From assembly GCA_001179505.1 (NCBI GenBank), contig CDMY01000234.1, positions 107,925 through 155,506 on the forward strand: 47,582 nucleotides of DNA, read 5' to 3'. The notes beneath the pieces were generated by a model. That model worked only from the letters and a program-made list of their open reading frames with translations. It made no database searches and was not told where the DNA came from. The DNA is from Vitrella brassicaformis (Eukaryota; Sar; Vitrellaceae). The position numbers were made by a program, and so were the translations under genes. Positions 37,561 through 47,582 of this stretch are shown here, one piece after another (within the stretch, counting starts at the first letter, position 1; each line of letters opens with the position of its first letter).

Positions 37561-37994
37561 CAACAGTAGACTGGCGCCGAATGTTCGATAGTCTGTCTTC
37601 GTCGAGAGAGACCGTTTTGTCATTCAAGCACCGCGGAGGTGCACTGAGTCACATATTATGTCTCCCATTCGAATTCATTCACACAAGCCGACACGCTTTC
37701 TGTCCTTTAATCCCCCTCGAGTGGCCTGGGCAACGAGCCAGCACGACGCAACACGAAAACAGTGGCATCACGACTTGCTCCTCTGGCGAGGAAACCGTTG
37801 CGCACGTGAGTCAGCAGCCCCTCTTTGACCCAGGTGACTCAGGCGGGTCAGATCTTAAAGAAGCAGGTCCAAAATTAACAGTGCAAATGGTAGATCCATG
37901 GTCTGCAGCGTCACATGTGACCAGAAACGAAGGCGGTAAACCGACGTGGTCTTCACCAAGCCGCTCAGAGTTGCGAGCTTGTAGGGAAAAGTGA
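37240..37994. other. intergenic stretch
   Basis: Holds the 3' end of D-LDH 2 and the upstream region of the thioesterase gene. An open frame at 37581-37994 ends directly before the thioesterase ATG but matches nothing and has no splice support. A (GA)n/(CA)n run lies at 37525-37560. Confidence 0.5.
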
Positions 37995-38829
37995 ATGCAT
38001 CGCCTTTCGTTCTTCATCACTTTCCTCGCTCATTCGTTCAGCCGCCAAGTTGAAGGCACCTGCTTCATCGGCACCCGGGCCTTTGTGAAACCTGTGACTC
38101 TGTCGGCGTCGTCACGGGCTGCAGGCATGTCAACAGCGCTGCTCGACAACTGGTCCCTGGAGCAGGAGGGCGGCGACGCATCAAACACGCCAGAACTCAG
38201 TGAGATCACACACGAACAAACAGCAGCAGGACAGAGAGAGATGTGCGCGTTGATTGTCTGTCTGACTGTTCGATGTGGCGGTGAAGGTGACGGCTATGGA
38301 GGCAGCGGGCTCACTTACCCCCCCGGCGGAGAATACAAAGCCACATGTAAAAAGGAGAGGCAGGCAAAGATCACACACACGGGGTGGCCTGGCCCATCCA
38401 TCGGTCTTGCTGTTGCTATCCATCCATCAGTGATATGGCTGCACGGCCTGGGCGACACAGCACGTGGCTGGGGCCCCCAGCTGGCCGACCTGCTTCGGCG
38501 CAACAAGGGCACTGAGCTCGATCACGTCAAGCTCATCTTGCCCACCGCGCCCACGAGGCGCGTCACACTGGTCGGCCACGCACAACACCAGACAGCACGG
38601 CAGGGCAACTCACGAGGCATGATTCGAACACATGCAGAATTTTGGCATGGCGATGCCAGCATGGTGGGACATCAAGGGTCTGAACCCCGACCAGGCTGAC
38701 GTGCCGGAGCACCTCGACGAGTGCCTCGCCCGCCTGACCAAGATCATCGATGGGGAGAAAGACAAACCCGTCGTCATCGGTGAGCAAATGACAACAACTG
38801 ACAGGCGAGGAAGCAACGATTCCATTCCG

Positions 38830-38863
<34 letters not shown>

Positions 38864-39416
38864 GTGGTTTCTCGCAAGGCGGTGCGCTGGCGGTTCACAC
38901 GGCATTGAACTACGGGTCGTCTGAGGCCGTCAAGGCGTGTGTGGGTCTGTCGTCGTGGCTGCCGGTGGCCTCGTCATACGACGGCAACACTGACAAGGTG
39001 GAGGCCATCAAGAGGAAGCAGCTGCCAATGCTCATGTGCCATGGCACCGGTAACACAGTCCGGGCGCAATACAAGGCACTGCGCAACACCGACCTACGCA
39101 CAAAGATCCATCGTATGGTGCGTATATTGATTGTATACATTTGGTGTGTGGCATACAGCTGACCAGGTGGTTGCATTCGATTGGGGCGTGAGGAGCAGGG
39201 ACTTCCTCATCAAGACACTCGGCGTGGACGTGCAGGTCGGCCGGCCACTCATTCACATCTATCAAACAGTCTGCTCACCTCACCCTTTTGGACTGACGTC
39301 TTTGGGCGTGTGTGTGTGTGTGTGTGCAGTGGGAGACGCTGAATGGTGTTGGCCACGGCTCGAGTGAAGATGAGATGCGCTCTGTGGCCAACTTCCTGCA
39401 GAGGGTCCTCAGCTAG
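37995..39416 (+). CDS. acyl-protein thioesterase / lysophospholipase-like alpha/beta hydrolase (298 aa)
   Basis: Seven exons: 37995-38199, 38287-38346, 38431-38570, 38638-38779, 38864-39049, 39159-39235 and 39330-39416 (897 nt). The fold is that of acyl-protein thioesterase 1, which removes palmitate from proteins and can act on lysophospholipids. Landmarks are LIWLHGLGDTARGWG (substrate loop), LPTAPTRRVT, AMPAWWD, the nucleophile Ser186 in GGFSQGG, Asp246 in ADQVVAFD and His279 in GVGHGSS. The first 44 residues before MSTALL are hydrophobic then basic and hydroxylated (MHRLSFFITFLAHSFS), and could be a signal or organelle-targeting sequence; if the internal ATG at 38127 is used the enzyme is cytosolic. 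Most introns near the 3' end carry (TG)n before the acceptor. Confidence 0.9.
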
Positions 39417-39945
39417 CAGCCCCGTCGCTACCCTGGTGCGAAGTGTATCATATGATAGAAGGTGCGTAATGCGGCTAAAGCACAATGAATTCATTCATTT
39501 CTGCAATCAATCAGCCAGTAGTTTTGACTGACACGTCACGTGTGTGCGTGCAACCTCCTGTGTGCTGTGTGTGTGTGCGCTGATGTTGGCACACCACACC
39601 CAGCCTGAGTGTTTTGACTGACTAGCTTCCACGACATGATTGCCTGCCTGCCGAAGAAGCACAGACAGCACCAACATGCTCCCTGTGTGTTGGTTCATCC
39701 GTCCATCCGTCCGTCCGTCCACTCATTCGGAGAGTCCGGCAGCATAGCATGTGCATCCAATACGCTCGTGTCACTCATCCCATGCAATCAATCACCCACC
39801 GTCAGTCGAATAATTCACTTGTACGCCCACATACCAACACCCCCCACACCCACACCCACACCCACGTGCATGTTCGCAGCTATACATCCCGCCACACCCC
39901 CACCCACCCACCCATTGCACCGAATTCTGTGTGTCTCTCCCTCTC
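39417..39945. other. convergent intergenic stretch
   Basis: Lies between the 3' ends of the thioesterase gene (+) and the next gene (-). It holds (TCCG)n/(TCCA)n at 39698-39726 and (CACC)n, (CCCACA)n runs to 39915. No gene is seen. Confidence 0.6.
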
Positions 39946-42900
39946 TCATGGCATGACTATGTGGGCCCCGCTGCCCAGCCACTCCGCCAGGCTCTCCATG
40001 TCGGCATCGTCACCACCACCACCACCACCATTTGCACCAGCACCCGGCCCCTCGTCGATGTCCATCCCTTTCCCCTCCCCCTCTCCCTTTCCCTCTCCCT
40101 CTCCCTCACTACCGTCATCGCCGCCACCATGGTCCGATGAGTCCTCCTCTGCGGCCAGCCGGCACCGCGCCACGTCCACGCGGCACTGCCAGTCCGATGC
40201 TCGCGCCATGTCCTCCATGCGCCTCCGCAGTGGAGCCAGCACACGCTGATCGTTCCATACCATCGGCTGCCGACTCCGCCCCTTGCCGCGTGACGCCCTC
40301 CTCTTGGGCGACGCGGCCTCATCCCCCGCTGTCTCGGCTGGGTCTGCTACCTTGACCACCTCGCCCTCACGCCCCCCGCACCACTGGCCGCACAGCACCT
40401 CCTCCCCCAGCCCACCAAACACGGGCAGCGTCTCCTCGACGGCGGCGCGCTTGGCTTTGGGGAGGGGCCGGGCGTCGCTGTCCGACGGGCCGGGTGATGG
40501 GAGGGGGCTGCGGGTGCGCTTCTTGCGGTTCTGTCGCAGCACCATGCCGTGTGCGTTGGGGCCGCTGGCGAAGGGGTCGGGCTCCTGCTCTGGGTTCGGA
40601 GGTGACGACAGCCGGTAGCGGTGGTGCTGGGAGACGGTGGGCGACGGCACGTCGGGTTCCGGTGCCGGTGCCCGGCTGCATGAAAGGGTGAAAGCACCAA
40701 GGACCAGCTCGAGATCTATCTTGGCAGCGGGCGATGCAGTGGCCACGTCAGCGGGGAAGGGGTGCGTCGACAGCACCTGCCGCGAAAGCCGCAGCTCGGC
40801 CGCCAGCGACCTCTTCGCACACCTGCGACACACACACACACACACACACGTTCAGCTGCATGGGGGGGCCATTGCACATCTGCCTGATTGCCTGGCCGCC
40901 TACCCTTCTGTGTGTTCATGGTCCTCCTTGGGTGGTGTGTCATCCTCCCCATTGCAGTCGTCTGCCGGGAGTGAGGGCGTCTTGAGGGCCACCACGGGTG
41001 AGGGGTTGGTGGCCAGAGCACCATTCGATGACAGAGTGCCCAACCGGCTGCTGGATCACACACACACACACACAAAAGAATGCACGGAGCTTTAGCTTGA
41101 TCTCTTGTCGCCCTTGAGGTCACACACATACATGTTGGATGGGGGTGGCGGTGGGGGTGCTGGCGGCTTCACCCTCGACGACCGCAGCTGGTCCACCAAA
41201 CGAGCCCTTAATCGACAGAGAGGCAGGCAGGCAGACCGAAGAGTACTCATGAAGAGGGGGCTCCGTGCGGTGCGTCCTCTCTTTCATGTCATCCATACTC
41301 ACTTTGGCCTGTTGCCTGCCGGCTTTCCCCGCTGGCTCTGGCCGTATCCAGGCAAGTGCACGGGCAGATGACCTCTCCTCAACTCAAACGGCGCTATGCT
41401 GAAGAAGAGGGAGGAAGAGAGCAGCAGCATCGGCTCCTGCGTGTGTCTGTGTAGAGCCTCTGTCTCTGTCTGACCTCCTGCTGGCATCCATCGGCTGCCT
41501 GCCATCGTAGTACTGATACCCTCCCTCCCACCCATCAGCCCCGCGCTCCCCACACACACCACTGCTACCGCCCAGCTCCCCAGCCTCCTCTCGCTTGGCT
41601 CTCGGCTTCTGTCTCTTGGGCTTGCTCCTGACCTTTCTGGGTGCGCGTGGCTCGTAGACGCCGTCGTCGTCATTGTCCGCAATGTCGCCGGCGAAGCGGT
41701 CCTCGGCGCGAGCATTGTCCTCGACGAATAGGTCCAGCGCCGAGATCATCTCGGCTGCGAAGGTGCTCGGCGCTGCCCTGTCGGCGGGCGGCGAGGACTT
41801 CTTCTTGCGTGGCGGCGGAACGAGGGCAGCGTTGATGAGCTCCTTGGCTGAGTTGAGCCGGAGGATCTCGTACCTGGGGGAACCTGCAGGCAGAGAGACA
41901 CAGACACACGAGGGAGGGAGGGAAGGGAATATGGACGAAGAAAGGGTTGTTCCCTCCGTACCACTTGAGGGGCTGCTCCAGGACGGCGTGGATTCGTCAC
42001 TATCGCCAACGACCGTCTGCAAGCCTGCAAAGGACACAGCGACAAAGGCAATCGAGACGCAGGTGTTTGTGTGCGTTGGAGCCTCAGTCCCCGCCCACCT
42101 ATGATGGCCACCTTTGACCGGGGGTCGGTAGTCAGATTCGCCAGCAACGACAGCGGCAACATGTCCATGTGCGTGATCACCACGAACCTGCACACAACAC
42201 AATCGCATCAGACACCAGAAGACCGCACAACAGCATCCCTCCCTCTCTCCATCCATCCATCCATCCATTCATCCATCCATCCATCCATCGCTGTGACCCG
42301 CCCACCCACCAGATGGTCTTCTTCCACTTGAGCCGGTCGAGCATCCTCTCCACCAGCAGATGAGGGTCAACGGGGCCACCAGCCGGCGGGTCTCGGCTCC
42401 TCTCAAGCATGTCGTGCACCTCACGCATGATCCCCGCCCTGCCGCCCTTGGTCCGCCCCCACATCGCCATCGAGATGGTCCGCAGCACCGCCACAACATC
42501 GTAGGTGCCGCTCCGGCTGTCGGACGGCGAGAGGCGCACCACGTTGGGCTGGAAGGGGGTCTGCTTGGTCTTGGCGTATGTGGCCATGTGGGAAGTGAGG
42601 GTGCTCTGGACGAGCTTCTCCACCTCGCGAGCGTTGGATATCGTCGAACGGACCACCATGAGATCTCCACAGCCCTCACTATTGCATCTGCACCACACCC
42701 ACACACGCAGTGGCACAGACAAGTCTGGGACCCAATTGAATGCGCATCTATCCACGCACACTGCGTCACAGATGATCTCACAGATGGCCATGCATGTGTC
42801 AGGACAGCCCAACAGAGCCTCACGACACCTCACACCATTGCAGTGCTCCACTGAGTCCACCGAATCGGTGATCTCACCTTGAGATGAAGGCCTCGACTTC

Positions 42901-42987
42901 CTCCATCTTGCTATGGGTGGCAGATTCCAGCTGCTGAGCCATCGCGGGCGACAGCCTTGCCCCTGGGAGGGCTGGCAACGACGTCAT
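39946..42987 (-). CDS. paralogue of the AP2 gene's N-terminal module, without AP2 domain (747 aa)
   Basis: Nine exons from 42987 down: 42878-42987, 42310-42687, 42099-42187, 41962-42024, 41475-41883, 41303-41398, 41132-41206, 40904-41050 and 39946-40822 (2244 nt). Exons 1-5 parallel the AP2 gene at 7885-10495 in order and phase, and exons 1 and 3 have the same lengths (110 and 89 nt). Shared marks are CGDLMVVRST, a VEKLV...T...H.AT stretch, PFQPNV, VLRTISMAMWG, FVVITHMDMLPLSLLA and DPRSKVAIIG. After that come a basic region (APRKVRSKPKRQKPRAKRE), proline runs, nuclear-signal-like RQNRKKRTRS and SPKRRASRGKGRSR, and an acidic Gly/Glu tail. No AP2 domain is visible. An in-frame ATG at 43053 would add 22 residues. 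It is probably nuclear, of unknown function. Confidence 0.8.
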
Positions 42988-43870
42988 GATGACGCCGCAG
43001 CTCGTCAGGCCGCCGCAAAAGGAGGAAAGAAAGGATGGTCGCGGCCTCGCCATCTGTCGGTAATGCTGATGGATAGGGATGGCATAATGGAGCCCTCTAG
43101 GTGCTAGAAAGCCGAATGGGCTTGGTCAGACGCGATCTCACATCCAGTGGTCGACCTCGGCCGTCCAGGATTGACGTATTCTTCTGCCGCCCCTGGTCAA
43201 TCTCCCGAGGTGCCCAGATGGTCCAATCCGCCGTGTTCATATGCCTCCATTTTTTGTGTGTTGTCTGCGCAGGTCCGGACCACTTGCTGCCGTCGCCACT
43301 GAGAGAGCGACGAGAGGGCTCATGTGGGATTCATCTGAGAGTGAATCCATCGGTTCTTGGCTGCCAGGAACACCACAGCAAGGACGAGCTGAGAGACTCC
43401 GGGATGGAGGCATGAAGAGGCGTGGCGACATGAAACCTTGGCGTGCTCGCGTTATTCTCACAACGCCAGTGTGAGGCCGTCTACCTATCACACACACTCG
43501 CCCTGCATCTGCACGGAAAGCGACACGCGTAGCATATGTCGCGGCCTCACAAAACGCAACAACACGAGCCGATTCACTCACAGAAGGTGTCACCCACACA
43601 CCCACACACATACACACATAGGTAGGTATCTGCACACCGGCATCACCAGTGCAAATCAAACGATCGGTTCGTGCCGAGTCTCATCTAGCTGCCAGCAGCG
43701 CTAACCCTCCCACGTAGCCACACAGGTGCGTCTGTCTGCGTGCGCACACAAGGGGACAAAACAGCGGGACAAAAACCGTCATGCGCAACATACAACACAT
43801 TCCTCTCGCTCAGTCAGCCAGACAGACAGACAGCCTTTGGTCTGTCTGTCTGTCTGCTTGCCTGCCAGCA
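42988..43870. other. intergenic stretch
   Basis: Contains the upstream region of the minus-strand paralogue and the short 3' flank of the pyridoxamine-phosphate oxidase gene. Only overlapping low-quality open frames and (CACA)n, (GACA)n repeats are seen. Confidence 0.55.
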
Positions 43871-44683
43871 TCATGGCTGCATCCTCTCTATGCGCCACTC
43901 GCCCCCTCCCTCTCCCTCTCCCTCGCCCCTAGTGTACACCAGCCTGTCGTGCAGCCGACTTTCCCGCCCCTTCCAGAACTCTATCCTCGACGGCACCAGC
44001 CGGAAGCCGCCCCAGTGAAGGGGCCGGGGCACCTCTGCCGTCCCCTCATACCGCCCTTCCAGCTCCGACCACTTGGCTTCCAGCGCCTCCCTGCTCGCAA
44101 TGGGGCGGCTCTGGTCGGACGCTATCGCGCCCAGCCGGCTGGCCTTCGGGCGGGAGGTGAAGTAGGCGTCGGACTCCTCAGGCGGCACTTGCTGCACGCG
44201 GCCCTCTATCCTGATTGACCGCTCGAGGGCCTCCCACCAGAACGTCAGTGACGCGAAGGGGTTCTCCGTCAGCTCTTTGCCCTTCCTGGACTCATAGTTG
44301 GTGTAGAAGACAAAGCCCCGCTCGTCATAGCCCTTGAGCAGCACAAACCGCGCCGACGGGCGGCCTTCCTTGCTGGCTGTCGACAGGCACATGGCGTTGG
44401 GCTCCACGCTGACTGTCTTGGCGTCCTCAAACCATTCGCCAAACAGAGTGAGCGGATCCGCGGGCATCGAAGCCTCGTCCAGGCCCTTCATCGAGTACTC
44501 TTTCCGCAGGGCACTGATGCGCTCCAGGTTGTTGCTGAGAAGGCCGTTTGCTGAGGACATGAACCGGGGAGGCGGCGAGAGGGAGATCTGCTTGGTCTTG
44601 GAGAAGATGCGTCTTAGTGACGGCCTGAGGGCAACGACCATAGACTGGATGATCAGCGCAACTAAGACCAGGGATGTGCACAT
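43871..44683 (-). CDS. pdxH: pyridoxamine 5'-phosphate oxidase, intronless (270 aa)
   Basis: A single uninterrupted frame from ATG 44683 to the stop at 43871. It is an FMN-dependent oxidase that makes pyridoxal 5'-phosphate from pyridoxine or pyridoxamine phosphate in the vitamin B6 salvage route. Family marks are PNAMCLSTASKEGRPSARFV, LLKGYDERGFVFYTNY, SRKGKEL, NPFASLTFWWEAL, SRLGAIASDQS, PLHWGGFRLVP, IEFWKGRESRLHDR and the conserved C-terminal end WRIERMQP (usually RLAP). The first 18 residues (MCTSLVLVALIIQSMVVA) look like a signal peptide and are followed by a basic, Ser-rich stretch (LRPSLRRIFSK), as expected for a secondary plastid or other endomembrane route. It is the only intronless gene here. 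Its start lies 164 bp from the divergent glutamine synthetase-family gene. Confidence 0.95.
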   Translation of the reverse strand: MCTSLVLVALIIQSMVVALRPSLRRIFSKTKQISLSPPPRFMSSANGLLSNNLERISALRKEYSMKGLDEASMPADPLTLFGEWFEDAKTVSVEPNAMCLSTASKEGRPSARFVLLKGYDERGFVFYTNYESRKGKELTENPFASLTFWWEALERSIRIEGRVQQVPPEESDAYFTSRPKASRLGAIASDQSRPIASREALEAKWSELEGRYEGTAEVPRPLHWGGFRLVPSRIEFWKGRESRLHDRLVYTRGEGEGEGGGEWRIERMQP

Positions 44684-44847
44684 TCTTTGAGCTCGCAACA
44701 AGAGGACGTTCCGTGAAACCGTTCTCTGAAGAGAACGTCGCGGTGCCGTTTTGGCTAAAGGACATTCGTTGAGGCTTCTTCTGTGTGAAAGGTTTGCTGC
44801 TGGATCTGCCTTGTGGTGACCGTTTTGTCATCGGTTGGTTCATCGAC
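44684..44847. promoter_or_regulatory. divergent upstream region (164 bp)
   Basis: Separates the start codons of the pyridoxamine-phosphate oxidase (-) and glutamine-synthetase-family (+) genes. It must hold the promoters and 5' UTRs of both, unless an upstream non-coding exon exists. No recognised motif is visible. Confidence 0.45.
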
Positions 44848-47096
44848 ATGCTTCCGCCTGCCTGCAACGGAGCGGCCGAGTCCGCCCCTCCACCGATCTC
44901 CCGGATCGAGCTCACCAAGATGCTCAACCAGATACAGACAGAGGGCATCGACTTCGTGCGCTTCGAGTTCGCCGATCTGCATGGCATCAGCCGCAGCAAG
45001 ACGATTCCGGTGTCCCATGTGCCCGACTATGGCTCACATGGCCTCAACTTCATCCTCGCTGTGTTTGGCATGGACCCACTGGTACGCACCCACTGGCCCG
45101 GCCGCGGTAGCAAAACCGCGTAATACATGGAATGGCATGGCATGTGTGTGTGTGGCTGTGGCTGTGGCATGGCTATGCAGGGTAACGTCGCGACTCACGG
45201 CAAAGACACCGGCACGATGGAGGACATCGGCTACAGCGACGGCACATGGTTCCCCGACACCTCAACGTTCAGGGTCGTGCCGCACTCGGACAGGACGGGC
45301 CGAGTCCTCATCGACCCCTACCACTTCGACGTCAGCCCGTCTGGCGGGTACATGCCCTGGCTCATGGCACCCAGAAGCGTCGCGCGAAAGCAGCTCGACC
45401 GTCTCCGGGGGATCGGCATCGAACTCTTGACCTCGTTCGAGTATGAGGTGAGATATATATATGGGCGGCAGGGTGGGGGAACGTGGTGGCCTGATGACTC
45501 CCCGCTCTCTGTCTTTCCCCTTGTGTGTGTGCGTGTGTGCGTGTGTGTGTGTGTGTGTGGTCAGTTCTACTTGGTGGATCGAGCCACCCGCAAGCCGCCC
45601 TTCGGCGGCATCAACATCTTTAGCACGATCCGGCTGGCGCAGGAGGAAAAGCTGGTCTATGAGGTGCTGCGGTCGATGAAGAAGATGGGCGTGGAGTGCA
45701 CCACAGCCAACGTCGAGTATGGGCCTGGTCAGATGGAGCTGACGTTCGCCCCTTCGTTTGGCCTGGAGGCTGCCGACAACGCCTTCACCTTCAAAACCGG
45801 TTAATCACACGCACAGAGAGAGAGAGAGAGCGAGAGAGCGATCTGGTGCATTCCTGTCGTGTAGGGCGGTGTGTGTGTGTGTCTGTGTGTGTGTTGTAGG
45901 CGTCAAGGAGATCTGCCAGAGGGCGGGCTACATGGCCTCGTTCATGACCAAACCCTACCCAGACTGCGGCGGATGTAAGCAAACGGCCCCACATGACATT
46001 GACACACATCAGATCACTTCACTTGCCTTGCCTGTCTGTCATCTCTGTCGCTCTGCTCGTGTGTTTGTCGTCTGGCACCATGGCAGGTGGCTGTCACCTG
46101 AACCAGTCGCTGTGGGATGTGAGCCGGTCGGTCAACCTCACTGGCGACTCCAAGGAGCCGACGGGCTTCTCCCAGACGGCACAGCACTACATGGCCGGCA
46201 TCCTTCACCACGGCCGGGCCATCTGTGCCTTCTTCAACCCTACGACCAACTGCTCAAAACGGTCAGCCAGCCACTCCACCACACTGCAGCAAGCAATGTG
46301 CCTGCCCCTGTGGTGTGTGTATGGTATGTCCGATGACCTGGTGTGTCTGTCGTAGGCTGAAGGAGAACACCTTTGCGCCGGTGTCACTGTCTTGGGGCAG
46401 GCAGAACCGGACGTGCGCCATCAGGGGGAAGCCCGGCCACAACGCATACTTCGAGAACAGAATTGGCGCGGGGGCGTCAAACCCCTACCTGATCCTGGCG
46501 GCCAGCATCGCTGCTGGTACACACACACACTCACACACGCACACACAGACAGTGATGAGAATGCTTGTATGTGTGTGAGTGTATCCTTTTTGTGTGTGAT
46601 CACGGATAGGAATGGACGGCATCGAGAAGAAGATGGAGCTGCCGCCCGGCGTCAACGGTGACGCCTACGAGATGAAGGATCACCCGCGGCTGCCCTCGTC
46701 GCTCGAGGAGGCCCTTGCCGCACTGAAGCAAAACAAAGTAGGGCCCCCCCACACCGCACACACACAGAGAGAGAGAGAGGGGGAGATGGCCGGTAATTAT
46801 CCATCCATCCATTGTCTGTATACGGCCTTCGTGTGCGTGTGTGTGTGGTTGTTGGTCCAGGTGTTGTGCAAGGCGCTGGGCGAGGACTTCATCAAGCTGT
46901 TTGTGGCCGTCAAGGAGTGGGAGGTCCGTCCATCACACTCACTCAGTTCGGTGCTTCCCTTGCCCATCTGTCTCCCTGTCTGTCTGTCTGTCTGTGTGTC
47001 TGTCTGTTTGTTTGTGTCGGCCACCATCCACCTCATCAGATTGAGCACAACAGTGGCGACGATTGGGAAATGAAGACCTACTTCGAGATGCTCTAG
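44848..47096 (+). CDS. glutamine synthetase family protein, type I / lengsin-like (464 aa)
   Basis: Nine exons: 44848-45081, 45181-45447, 45565-45799, 45900-45974, 46087-46261, 46356-46516, 46610-46737, 46861-46923 and 47040-47096 (1395 nt). The N-terminal beta-grasp part is DFVRFEFADLHGISRSKTIP. The catalytic part carries ATHGKDTG, VLIDPY, SFEYEFYLVD, VEYGPGQMELTFAP with the metal-binding Glu residues, ADNAFTFKTGVKEI, FMTKPYP, GCHLNQSLWD, and RCAIRGK-like and FENRIG motifs (NRTCAIRGKPG, YFENRIGAGASNPYL). True glutamine synthetases join ammonia to glutamate using ATP. Relatives such as lengsin and gamma-glutamyl-amine ligases share the fold, and I cannot tell from sequence which amine is used. 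No targeting peptide is evident from ATG 44848. Introns are short, several with (TG)n before the acceptor. Confidence 0.88.
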
Positions 47097-47582
47097 ACTG
47101 GACAAGGAGGAGGGTCTTCAAGATGGAAGCGGTGGCCTGCCTTTATCCAACGATGGACGGATGGATGGATGAGGGCCGTGACGGGATGGTGTGCCGTGAG
47201 GGCCGTCAGGTTTTTTGGGCGCAGGCATTTGGTGCGCTACCCTGACGAGCCCTTCCACGCAATCCGTGTGTGTGTGTGTGTGTGTGCGGTTTTTGTCTCC
47301 ATCGATGATGGTGTCATCCAGCCCTTTTTGACACGCGTGTGCTTCACTACCGCTCCAAGGAACCGGCCATGTACGTGTGTGGGAGCGGGCGGGTGTTCTG
47401 GCTGTCTGAATGAGCGTGTCCATGTGTGACAGGCGGCAGCCAGGTGTGATGACAATCGTTGAATCCATCATGCAACCAAACCCAAAAAGCGTCTCTCAAC
47501 TGTCTCAGCTCTCACATCACAAGAGCACCAACCAGGTCAGGTCAACAACAGCATTCATTCCATCGCATCATCACGACCTTCT
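47097..47582. other. downstream flank to the window end
   Basis: Probably the 3' UTR of the preceding gene, followed by non-coding sequence with a (TG)n run at 47266-47287. No gene is supported. Confidence 0.5.

Noticed and set aside
37581-37994. Open frame ending just before the thioesterase gene
   Set aside because: No recognisable motif, no splice join into the next exon, and a stop codon directly before the thioesterase ATG.

Overview
This is nuclear DNA from an intron-rich, GC-rich protist. Every confident gene except one is split by short introns (about 40-210 nt). Most introns begin GT, end AG and carry long (TG)n tracts just before the acceptor. AP2-domain proteins, a TLD protein and an N-terminus resembling a bipartite plastid presequence on pyridoxamine-phosphate oxidase together suggest an alveolate with a secondary plastid; a chromerid of the Vitrella type would fit. 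That placement is inference: there is no rRNA or organelle marker here. Gene models below were joined exon by exon, and the phases of every full model add to a multiple of three.

Left part (1-15.8 kb). A partial unknown gene ends at 871. A mosaic region follows, containing an AP2-gene copy that looks decayed (1565-2577), an orphan C-terminal part of DNA topoisomerase II (3300-4819) running in frame into AP2-family exons (to 5466), and a complete minus-strand AP2 gene of 13 exons (7885-10495). A second AP2 copy (from 13248) reads in frame through an acidic linker into a TLD domain (ending 15834). The pieces share near-identical exons and introns in direct and inverted orientation. The intact AP2 gene faces a 3-methyladenine-glycosylase-like gene (10608-11847) across 112 bp.

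Middle part (15.8-30 kb). Two long gene-free stretches full of simple repeats flank a four-KH-domain RNA-binding protein (19242-22415, minus) and an unrecognised 722-residue protein (27529-29998, minus). A 300-base N gap lies at 27038-27337.

Right part (30-47.6 kb). A lactate dehydrogenase cluster reads D-LDH, L-LDH, D-LDH on the plus strand, with a duplicated promoter block in front of the genes. It is followed by an acyl-protein thioesterase, a minus-strand paralogue of the AP2 gene's N-terminal module that has no AP2 domain (39946-42987), pyridoxamine 5'-phosphate oxidase (minus) and, diverging from it, a glutamine-synthetase-family gene (44848-47096).

The most unusual content is (a) a conserved N-terminal domain I do not recognise, shared by the AP2 gene and its paralogue, (b) exon shuffling between topoisomerase II, AP2 and TLD genes, and (c) D- and L-lactate dehydrogenases interleaved behind copies of one promoter block.
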